This document shows, one piece after another, positions 35,504 to 42,648 of a stretch of 64,000 nucleotides of DNA; position 1 is the first letter of the stretch; each line of letters begins with the position of its first letter. The notes under the pieces were generated by a model. The model was given only the letters and a program-made list of their open reading frames with translations, was not told the origin of the DNA and searched no databases. This stretch comes from Micromonospora eburnea. GTDB taxonomy: Bacteria > Actinomycetota > Actinomycetes > Mycobacteriales > Micromonosporaceae. Made by a program: the position numbers and the translations under genes. The DNA lies in NCBI RefSeq assembly GCF_900090225.1, contig NZ_FMHY01000002.1:4030001-4094000 (forward strand), written 5' to 3'.

Positions 35504-37143
35504 CCAAGGACGGACTCGTGCCCTGGCCGGAGGACCTGGCGTACGCCTACCGCACGGCGGAGTGCTGGCGTAACCGCCCGCTGGGGGCGTACCTGTGGGA
35601 GTGGGCGGACCGGTGGGGTCCGCAGGTCGCGGTGGTCGACGGCGATCGGCGGCTGACCTACCGGGAGTTGGCCGAGCTGGCCGACGGCCTGGCCGAACGC
35701 CTGCGTGAGCACGGGCTGCGCCGGGGCGACAGCGTGCTGGTGCAGCTGCCGAACTGCTGGGAGTTCGTGGTCGTCATGTTCGCCTGCTTCCGGCTGGGGG
35801 TGGCCCCGGTGCTGATGCTGCCGCAGCATCGGGAGCACGAGCTGTCCGCGATCGCCGCGCACGTGGGCGTGCGGGCGTTGGTCGTGCCGGACACCTGGCG
35901 CGACTACGACCACCAGGCGCTGGCGCACCGGGTGGCGGCCGGCCTGCCGGGGCGGACGGCGGTCCTCGTGGTCGGCGCCGGGTCCCGGGCACCGAGCGTG
36001 GACGTACGGCGCCTCATCCAGGCCGAGGGCGACGTCGAGGCGCGGCGCCAGCGGTTGGACGACCTCGCCCCGTCCGGCGCCGACGTGGCGCTGTTCCTGC
36101 TCTCCGGCGGCACCACCGCCGTGCCGAAGGTCATCGCCCGCACCCATGACGACTACGAGTACAACATCCGGCGGTGCGCGGACGTCTGCCGGTTCGGCCG
36201 GGACACGGTGTACCTGACGGTGCTGCCGGTCGGGCACAACTTCCCGCTGGCGAACCCCGGGGTGCTGGGGACGTTGTACAGCGGCGGCCGGGTGGTCCTG
36301 CTGCCCTCGCCCCGCCCGGACCTGGCGTTCGCCGCCATCGAGGCGGAGCGGGTCACGGTCGCCTCCGTGGTGCCGGCGGTCGCGGTCAGGTGGATGGCGG
36401 CGGCCGCCGACTGCGACCGGGACCTGTCCAGCCTGCGGCACGTCCACATCGGCGGCTCGATGCTCTCCCCGCAGCTCGCCGCGGCCATCGGTCCCGCTCT
36501 CGGGTGCGAGCTGCAACAGGTCTACGGAATGGCCGAGGGCCTGGTCTGCTACACGCCGATCGGTGCGCCCCCCGAGGTCGCGCACGGCACCCAGGGGCGT
36601 CCGATCAGTCCCTTCGACGAGTTGCTCGTGGTGGAGCCCGGAACCAGCCGACCGGTGCCGGCCAGCGCCGTCGGCGAGCTGCTCACCCGCGGGCCGTACA
36701 CGCCGCGCGGCTACTACCGCGCGCCTGACCAGAACGCCGTCTCCTACACCGCCGCGGGCTGGTACCGCACCGGTGATCTCGTCCGGATCACCCCGGCGGG
36801 GGACGTGGTCGTCTGCGGACGGATCAAGGACGTGATCAACCGGGCGGGTGAGAAGATCTCCGCCGGCGAGGTCGAGACGCTCGCGCAGGAGCTGCCGGAG
36901 ATCGCCGAGGCGGCGGCGATCCCCGTGCCCGACCCGGTGGTCGGCGAGCGGGTGTGCCTCGTCGTCCGGCTGCAACCCCGCCGAAGGCTGACCCTCGACC
37001 GGCTGGCCGCGGCGCTGACGGCACGGGGCCTCGCGGCGTTCAAGGTGCCGGAGCGCCTCGTCGTGCTGGACGCCCTGCCGCACACCCCGGTCGGCAAGCC
37101 GGACAAGAAGGCGCTGCGGCTGATGCTGAGGCGGGACGCGTAG
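35500..37143 (+). CDS. aryl-acid AMP/CoA ligase (DhbE/NcsB2/MdpB2-like)
   Basis: 547 residues, start overlapping the PKS stop (ATGA). ANL adenylating enzyme of the dihydroxybenzoate-AMP ligase branch: LFLLSGGTTAVPKVIARTH (P-loop form), VLPVGHNFPLANPG typical of aryl-acid members, QQVYGMAEGLVCYTP, YRTGDLVRI, and hinge/lysine motifs DVINRAGEKISAGEVE and TPVGKPDKKALR. It should activate the PKS-derived aromatic acid, probably as the CoA ester, for attachment to the core, as NcsB2 does. Translational coupling to the PKS supports this. No separate acyltransferase for the transfer is visible in this operon. Confidence 0.9.
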   Translation: MTKDGLVPWPEDLAYAYRTAECWRNRPLGAYLWEWADRWGPQVAVVDGDRRLTYRELAELADGLAERLREHGLRRGDSVLVQLPNCWEFVVVMFACFRLGVAPVLMLPQHREHELSAIAAHVGVRALVVPDTWRDYDHQALAHRVAAGLPGRTAVLVVGAGSRAPSVDVRRLIQAEGDVEARRQRLDDLAPSGADVALFLLSGGTTAVPKVIARTHDDYEYNIRRCADVCRFGRDTVYLTVLPVGHNFPLANPGVLGTLYSGGRVVLLPSPRPDLAFAAIEAERVTVASVVPAVAVRWMAAAADCDRDLSSLRHVHIGGSMLSPQLAAAIGPALGCELQQVYGMAEGLVCYTPIGAPPEVAHGTQGRPISPFDELLVVEPGTSRPVPASAVGELLTRGPYTPRGYYRAPDQNAVSYTAAGWYRTGDLVRITPAGDVVVCGRIKDVINRAGEKISAGEVETLAQELPEIAEAAAIPVPDPVVGERVCLVVRLQPRRRLTLDRLAAALTARGLAAFKVPERLVVLDALPHTPVGKPDKKALRLMLRRDA

Positions 37144-37446
37144 CGGCAGGCGCTACCTGCGGCGCACCGGCCCGTTGTCGCGTCGCAGCGCCCACCGGGA
37201 CGGGCGACGCGGCGGCCTCCGCCGCCGGTCGGCAGATCGCTGGAGATTTTTTCGCCGAGACCGCTCATTCTCCGCCCGCACGGTCGTCATAACTGTCAGA
37301 GCGCTCTTGATTCGACTCGATGGACGTCAATACGTCACGACACGGGTGCATCTTGCCGTTCCGTCGCGTCGCGTCACGCCGCTCCTACGGGAGCGAAACG
37401 ACCGGTCCTGCCAGAACTGTGTCTCGTCAGGGAAATGGAGTCCTAC
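37144..37446 (+). promoter_or_regulatory. leader/promoter region of the apoprotein gene
   Basis: 303 bp with no gene, locally less GC-rich than its surroundings. A TTGATT (37307-37312) could be a -35 element, but the spacing to TACGTC is long and the match weak. Two ACGTCA copies lie eight bases apart (37324-37329, 37332-37337). CGCTCC-TACG-GGAGCG (37380-37395) forms a hairpin closed by a UNCG-type tetraloop about 50 nt before the start codon, which could stabilise the mRNA. Confidence 0.4.
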
Positions 37447-37905
37447 GTGTCCGTCAGGAACTGGAAGCGAGCCATGCCCGCTCTCGGCATCGCCGCCGTG
37501 GCGACCCTCGGCCTCACCGCCGCCGCCTCGGCACCGGCCGCCGCCGGCCCGAAGAAGCCGGTCGCGGCCGAACCCACCGTCAGCGTCACCCCGTCGACCG
37601 GACTGGCCGACGGACAGGTGGTGACCGTACGGGCCAGCGGCCTGCGCCCGAGCAGCGTCTTCCACATCGGCGAGTGCGCCATCGTCGGCGAGGAGCTGCC
37701 CTGCAACGGCGCCGAGACCATCCACGTCGAATCGACCGCCAACGGCACGCTCTCCGCCAGCCTGGTGGTGCGGCGCGTCTACCAGGGCACCCTCGGCCCG
37801 GAGGCGACGCCGTGGGGCACGGTCGACTGCGGCAAGGTGCCGTGCGGCATCGGCATGTTCAACGACCTCGGTGAGGGTGCCGGCGCCGGGATCTCGTTCC
37901 GGTAA
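37447..37905 (+). CDS. enediyne chromoprotein apoprotein, neocarzinostatin family
   Basis: 152 residues from GTG 37447 with GGAG six bases upstream; ATG 37435 is less well spaced. A basic start (VSVRNWKRAM), a hydrophobic core and APAAAG give a signal peptide of about 33 residues. The mature part aligns by eye over its whole length with neocarzinostatin: PTVSVTPSTGLADGQVVTV at its start, four cysteines placed as the two family disulphides (Cys77-Cys86, Cys128-Cys133), LVVRRVYQG, WGTVDC and a terminal GISFR. Such apoproteins bind and stabilise a nine-membered enediyne chromophore outside the cell and protect the producer. A short lysine-rich insert (GPKKPVA) precedes the usual mature start. 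Monocistronic, with its own terminator. Confidence 0.93.
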   Translation: MSVRNWKRAMPALGIAAVATLGLTAAASAPAAAGPKKPVAAEPTVSVTPSTGLADGQVVTVRASGLRPSSVFHIGECAIVGEELPCNGAETIHVESTANGTLSASLVVRRVYQGTLGPEATPWGTVDCGKVPCGIGMFNDLGEGAGAGISFR

Positions 37906-37918
37906 TTCCCGGTCCGAC

Positions 37919-37959
37919 GCTGTTCCGGGTCGCGTGGTCGCGGCCCGGAACAGCCTTTT
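37919..37959 (+). terminator. rho-independent terminator of the apoprotein gene
   Basis: An 11-bp perfect stem (GCTGTTCCGGG) closing a 14-nt loop, followed by CTTTTC, 14 bp past the apoprotein stop. Confidence 0.85.
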
Positions 37960-38322
37960 CCAAATATTCCCGAGGGCCGGCGAAAAAAGAGGGCCGGTGC
38001 ACCGCCACAATTCACGGCAACGGTGCGCGGCGCAAGAGCGACGGGAATCCGGGCCACAGATCTGACACCCGTTGCCCGCGCATCCACAGAGGTGCCCGCC
38101 CGCATTCCTGGTTCTACGGTCGACTGGCGGCTCGTCGCCCGCGCACCCAACAGCCCGGCTGGTCCGCGGCCGGCCGCACGGCCCACCCGGCGGCCCACCT
38201 CACCACCTCCTGCGCCCGCGTCCGGCCGATCTCATGCCTCCGCCATCCGGCGGGACCACTGGGACGGCCCGCCACGGGACGGGCTGGACCGGTGCGTCCA
38301 TCGCCCGATCCAGGAGGTTCAC
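37960..38322. other. gene-free stretch upstream of the alpha/beta hydrolase
   Basis: 363 bp without a supported gene. Notable items are CAGAGGTGCC (38087-38096), two mismatches from the GAGAGATGCC motif seen elsewhere in the cluster, and the AGGAGG ribosome site before 38323. The AT-rich first 40 bp belong to the tail of the apoprotein terminator region. Nothing else recognised. Confidence 0.4.
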
Positions 38323-39174
38323 ATGCCCTCACCACGACACGGCACCCTCGACGTGCCCGGCGCCCGGCTGTACTTCGAGGTCCGCGGCTACGGGCCGCCG
38401 ATGCTGTGCATCCCCACCGGTAACGGCGACGCCACCCCGTTCGGGCCTCTGGCGGACACCCTGGCCGCGCACTACACGGTGATCACCTACGACCGTCGCG
38501 GATTCTCCCGGAGTCCGGTCTTCGAGCCGGTGGAGGACCACCGGCGGGTCGACGTCGACGCGCAGGACGTACGCCTGCTCCTCGACCACCTCTGCGACGA
38601 GCCGGCGGAGGTGTTCGGCACCTGCTCGGGCGGCATCGTGGCGCTGGCCCTGTTGCAGGCCCACCCGCACCGCCTGCGCACCGTGGTCGTCCACGAACCG
38701 CCCCTGGCCTCGGTCCTGCCCGACGCCGAGCACTGGCTGGCCTTCTACGACAACCTGTACCTGACCTATCGGGAGCGCGGCATCGAGGCCGCGCGGGAGG
38801 TGTTCCGCGACCACGTGGGCATGGCGGGCGAGACCCGGCCGCCGAAGGACGCTCAGCTCCCGCCGGACCAACTGGAGCAGTTGGTGACCCGCCTCCGCCG
38901 CAACCAGGTGTTCTGGTTCGAGCACGAGACCCGCAGCTTTCCCGCCTACCGCCCGGACCTCGCCGCACTACGGCGGCACTCGGAGCGGCTGGTGTTGGCC
39001 GGCGGCGCCACCTCCAGGGAGCAGTACGCGTACCGCCCGAACCAGGCACTGGCCCGGCTGCTCGACCTGGAGGTGGTCGATTTCCCCGGCGGTCACGTCG
39101 GGCATGTCACCCACCCGTACGAGTTCGCCGACCGGCTCGTCGACGTCCTCAGCGGAAAGCGACGCGCTGAATGA
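38323..39174 (+). CDS. alpha/beta fold hydrolase with a cysteine at the nucleophile position
   Basis: 283 residues; ATG 38323 follows AGGAGG. Features: VITYDRRGFSRSP after strand 4, nucleophile elbow EVFGTCSGGIVAL (about 97-107) and a C-terminal GGHVGHVTHP histidine region. The elbow reads G-T-C-S-G where relatives have G-S-S-S-G, placing Cys101 at the nucleophile; Ser102 is adjacent. No signal peptide. It lies alone between the apoprotein and a secreted protein. The substrate is unknown, and whether it belongs to the pathway is uncertain. Confidence 0.7.
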   Translation: MPSPRHGTLDVPGARLYFEVRGYGPPMLCIPTGNGDATPFGPLADTLAAHYTVITYDRRGFSRSPVFEPVEDHRRVDVDAQDVRLLLDHLCDEPAEVFGTCSGGIVALALLQAHPHRLRTVVVHEPPLASVLPDAEHWLAFYDNLYLTYRERGIEAAREVFRDHVGMAGETRPPKDAQLPPDQLEQLVTRLRRNQVFWFEHETRSFPAYRPDLAALRRHSERLVLAGGATSREQYAYRPNQALARLLDLEVVDFPGGHVGHVTHPYEFADRLVDVLSGKRRAE

Positions 39175-39418
39175 TCCGTGCCGCCCGTACCGGCGGACAT
39201 AAATGGCGCGTTCATTGTCCCGGGCGGAAAATAACCGCCTCGGCATGACCCGGATCCGAAACCGGCGACGCTGAGCAAGACGAGAGGCGGAACCGCCTCC
39301 CCCGTCCGACATACTGATTCCACGAGGCGATCAGAAAGGGGAGGGCGACCAGACCGCCTCAGTGATTGCGGAGGATTTCCGCATTCACCGAACCACCATT
39401 TCGACAATGGAGAACAAC

Positions 39419-40180
39419 ATGCGCAACAAGCGAACCGTCGTCACCCTCGCCGCGGTGGCGCTGGCCGCCCTGACCACGCTGTTCCTCGCGGGGAACGGGG
39501 CTGCCTCCGCCGGGGACCACGACACCACGGCAGCCGGCCCGATGCACTTCACCACCGACGAGCTCCGGCAGCTGCTGAACCCGGCTGACGCGCAGCGGGG
39601 CACCGCCTCGTCGGTCGAGCCGGTCATCAGCATCGCCGAGGCGATCAAGACCGGCCAGTTCGAGTCCGGCCCCGGTATCACCTCCGAGCCCAAGGCCTGC
39701 CTCAACATGACCGACGCCCTGGGCGACCTGCGCTCGATCGAGGGCTTCATGCTGTCCGGTGAGCGGTCGGAGGAGGCCGCCCCGGACAGCTACCAGCGGT
39801 ACTTCATGACCGCGGTGTTCCAGATCCCGGGTGGTGCCGACGCGGCGGTCGACAAGGTGACCAAGGTGCTGCGCACCTGCAGCGCCGGCACCGTGACCCT
39901 CGACAGCGGCAACGGCGACCCGCTGAAGGGCACCATCTCCTACGCCGAGCACCCGGCCCCGTCGCTGGACGGTGCCCGTACCTTCGCCTCGACCCTCACG
40001 ACCGTCCTGCCCGTGCCCGACGCGTCCCGGACGAACGCCGAGCCGATCGTCGCGGAGTGCGACGCCCAGCTCACCCTGACCGCCAACGGTGACCTGCTCA
40101 TCTGGTCCGTCGAGCCGACGGAGCAGCTGGCGACCGACTCGGTCAGCACCGTCTACGACCGGGCCGTGGCCCTGAGCTGA
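39419..40180 (+). CDS. secreted protein of unknown function
   Basis: 253 residues from ATG 39419, with GGAG eight bases upstream; an ATG 12 bases earlier lacks a site. The N-terminus MRNKRTVVTLAAVALAALTTLFLAGNGAASAGD is cut here to its features: a basic start, a 20-residue hydrophobic core and an ASA-type cleavage site near residue 31. The mature part begins with an LLNPADA-type segment and contains three cysteines (KACLN, RTCSA, AECDA). The general look recalls actinobacterial extracellular sensor-like domains, but I do not recognise a family. Its place between the apoprotein and P450 genes suggests, weakly, a cluster link. Confidence 0.65.
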   Translation: MRNKRTVVTLAAVALAALTTLFLAGNGAASAGDHDTTAAGPMHFTTDELRQLLNPADAQRGTASSVEPVISIAEAIKTGQFESGPGITSEPKACLNMTDALGDLRSIEGFMLSGERSEEAAPDSYQRYFMTAVFQIPGGADAAVDKVTKVLRTCSAGTVTLDSGNGDPLKGTISYAEHPAPSLDGARTFASTLTTVLPVPDASRTNAEPIVAECDAQLTLTANGDLLIWSVEPTEQLATDSVSTVYDRAVALS

Positions 40181-40198
40181 TCCACCGTCGCCCTCCCA

Positions 40199-40232
40199 GG
40201 TCGTGCCTGCGCCGCCCGGCGCAGGCACGACC
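40199..40232. terminator. bidirectional terminator
   Basis: A perfect 15-bp stem (GGTCGTGCCTGCGCC) with a 4-nt loop lies between two convergent genes. Confidence 0.8.
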
Positions 40233-40294
40233 GTCTCGCGTCCGTCGACACGACCCCCGGAGCGGTTCGCCCGGGGGTCGACTGGCGCCACGGT

Positions 40295-40726
40295 TCAGCG
40301 GGCGCTGCGAACCATCGCGGCGATCAGCACGCCACCGACGGCGAGGTGCATCAACGCGAGGACGACCATCGCGCCACCCGTCTCGGCCGTGGTCGGCCCG
40401 GCGAGGGAGAGCAGCATGAAGACCACCGCCACGATGACCCAGATCCGCAGGCCCTGACGGGTGACCCGCTCCAGGAGCGCGAGCAGCGCCCACCCGAGCA
40501 GGGGGACGATCAGCGCCGCGCCGACCACCAGCCCCAGGTTGATCTTCAACGGCGCCTCCCCCTCCGCCACCGTGGCCTCCAGGTCCACGCCGGCGACGGG
40601 CACCGCCACCACCCAGATGAGGACCGCGGCCAACGCGGACAGCAACACACCGACGGCACGCTGACGCCACCGCGGGCCATCATTTTCGACCGAATTTGCG
40701 ACGGTTGGTGAGACCGCAGAATCCAT
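40295..40726 (-). CDS. DUF6069-type four-helix membrane protein
   Basis: 143 residues from ATG 40726, with AAGGA upstream. Four hydrophobic segments are clear: VLLSALAAVLIWVVAVPVAG (~29-48), LGLVVGAALIVPLLGWALL (~64-83), IWVIVAVVFMLLSLAG (~94-110) and MVVLALMHLAVGGVLIAAM (~119-138). A GVDL-x-GEAP-type loop follows helix 1. This is the usual DUF6069 layout, a family of unknown function. GAGAGATGCC (40780-40789) lies 54 bp upstream. Confidence 0.7.
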   Translation of the reverse strand: MDSAVSPTVANSVENDGPRWRQRAVGVLLSALAAVLIWVVAVPVAGVDLEATVAEGEAPLKINLGLVVGAALIVPLLGWALLALLERVTRQGLRIWVIVAVVFMLLSLAGPTTAETGGAMVVLALMHLAVGGVLIAAMVRSAR

Positions 40727-41223
40727 GACACATCCTTAGCTCGCCTGAGCGGTTACGCGACACGGGCGCGGGGCACGCAGAGAGATGCCCAATGTCTGAA
40801 TGCTACAGCGCGGCAAGTATTACGGGGAGCCCCGAGCGCCCCCTTTTCCGCAGCCATTGCCGCCGATCGGCCGTACCGAAATCACGCCCGCCCGAATTCG
40901 CCACGGCAGGCCGCCCGCCGATGCCTCCACGGCCGTTCCGCGCCGCGTTCGCGGTGCCGCACGTGACGAGAAGACACCCAGCGGTCGTACGGGCAGGCTG
41001 GTGGCGTCAGCGCACCTGACACCAGGTGGTGTGGCGGCGGCGAACGGACGAACGGTGACCCGGGAGGGCCGGGCCGGCCCCGGCCGGGGGCACGGCCGCC
41101 GTGCGGCTCGGCGACCGGCTCCGGGAACCACTGTGGTGCCGGCGACCGTACCCGGCAGACCCGGCCGGGGATCCGACGCGCGATGGCAGCCGCTCACCCG
41201 AGTTGCGACCATGAGGAGAACGC
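40727..41223. other. gene-free divergent region, membrane protein / P450
   Basis: 497 bp. Contains GAGAGATGCC at 40780-40789 and the AGGAGA ribosome site of the P450 gene. Long open frames here are compositional. I see no promoter boxes I would defend. Confidence 0.4.
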
Positions 41224-42435
41224 ATGTCGACCCCACTGGCGACACCCGACGAAACCCGGGACTTCCCCATCGGACGGCAGTGTCCGTACCGGCCGTCCAC
41301 CGGCTACGACGCCTTCCGGGCCGACGGCCCGCTCTCCCGGGTACGGCTCTACGACGGACGCGAGGTGTGGCTGGTCACCGGATACGCCGAGGCGCGGGCA
41401 CTGCTCGCCGACCGGCGCGTGTCGATCAACCCCCGCCTCGACGGTTTCCCCGCGCTCAGCGCGGAGATGGCGGAGCTGGAGGGCACCGGCTACACCGACG
41501 TGCTGATCGGCGTCGACCCACCGTTGCACACCCGGCAGCGCGCCATGCTGATCCCCAGCTTCTCGGTACGCCGGATGAACGCGCTGCGGCCGGCCATCCA
41601 GGACATCGTCGACCAGCGCATCGACGCGATGCTGGCGGCCGGACCGCCGGCGGACCTGGTCGCCGGGTTCGCGCTGCCGGTGCCGTCGATGGCGGTCTGT
41701 GTGCTGCTCGGTGTCCCGTACGAGGACCGCGCGGCGTTCGAGGGGCCGGCCCGGGGTCTGTTCGACCCGGACCCGGACCGGGCCGGCGAGGCGATGACCG
41801 CGCTGACCGAGTACTTCGGGCAGCTCGTCCGGGCCAAGGAGACCAACCCGGGCACCGGGCTGCTCGACGACCTCATCGCCGAGCAGGTGCACAAGGGGAC
41901 GCTGTCCCGCGACGAGCTGGTCCGGTACGCGATGCTCATGCTGATCGCCGGGCAGGACACCACCGCCAACGTCATCTCGTTGGGGACCCTGGCGCTGCTG
42001 GAGCACCCGGATCAGTTCGCCAAGCTGCGCGCCGATCCGGACCTCGCCACCGGCGCGGTGGAGGAGATCATGCGCTACGTCTCCCTCATCGAGGCGATCT
42101 CCCGGGTGGCGCTGGAGGACATCGAGATCTCCGGCCACCACATCAAGGCCGGTGAGGGTGTGCTGATCGGCGCTGCCGCCGCCAACTTCTCACCGGCGCT
42201 GGTGCCGACGCCGGACGCGTTCGACGTGACCCGGTCGCCCCGGCACCACCTCGGCTTCGGCTTCGGCGTCCACCAGTGCATCGGGCAGAACCTCGCCCGG
42301 ATCGAGCTGGAGCTGGCCTTCCGCGCGCTGCCTCAGCGGATGCCCAACCTGCGGCTCGCCGTGCCGGCCGACGAGATCCGGACCAGCGTCACCGGTCCGA
42401 TGGAGCGGCTGACGACGCTTCCGGTGACCTGGTAG
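41224..42435 (+). CDS. cytochrome P450 (CYP105/107-like)
   Basis: 403 residues from ATG 41224 (AGGAGA upstream). Complete bacterial class I P450: I-helix LIAGQDTTAN (about 241-249), K-helix EEIMRY (E-x-x-R), and heme loop FGFGVHQCIGQNLAR with the cysteine ligand at about 352. It needs an external ferredoxin and reductase, which are not nearby. In neocarzinostatin and maduropeptin a P450 hydroxylates the aromatic polyketide acid, so this is a candidate for that step, but it is not in the PKS operon and may act elsewhere. It is the last gene I assign to the cluster. Confidence 0.85.
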   Translation: MSTPLATPDETRDFPIGRQCPYRPSTGYDAFRADGPLSRVRLYDGREVWLVTGYAEARALLADRRVSINPRLDGFPALSAEMAELEGTGYTDVLIGVDPPLHTRQRAMLIPSFSVRRMNALRPAIQDIVDQRIDAMLAAGPPADLVAGFALPVPSMAVCVLLGVPYEDRAAFEGPARGLFDPDPDRAGEAMTALTEYFGQLVRAKETNPGTGLLDDLIAEQVHKGTLSRDELVRYAMLMLIAGQDTTANVISLGTLALLEHPDQFAKLRADPDLATGAVEEIMRYVSLIEAISRVALEDIEISGHHIKAGEGVLIGAAAANFSPALVPTPDAFDVTRSPRHHLGFGFGVHQCIGQNLARIELELAFRALPQRMPNLRLAVPADEIRTSVTGPMERLTTLPVTW

Positions 42436-42464
42436 CGACGCCGACCGGCCCCGGCTGGCACAGC

Positions 42465-42500
42465 GCCGGTTCCGTGACAGTGGCCTGTCACGGAACCGGC
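42465..42500 (+). terminator. terminator after the P450 gene
   Basis: A perfect 16-bp stem (GCCGGTTCCGTGACAG) with a TGGC loop, 29 bp past the P450 stop. Confidence 0.8.
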
Positions 42501-42602
42501 GTCTCGTGTCACCCGTCCTGACCGGCGGGCGCCGGCGGGTGGACCGGCCGGCCGTCCCCGCGTCCCGCCCGGCGCGGGCCCCGCGAGGGCCCGCGGCTGG
42601 CC

Positions 42603-42639
42603 GCGCCGCCGCCCGACCCCGTCGCGCGGGCGGCGGCGC
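42603..42639 (-). terminator. terminator of the TIM-barrel gene
   Basis: A 13-bp perfect stem (GCGCCGCCGCCCG) with an 11-nt loop, ten bases beyond the stop at 42649 on the minus strand. Confidence 0.65.
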
Positions 42640-42648
42640 CGGCCGAGA

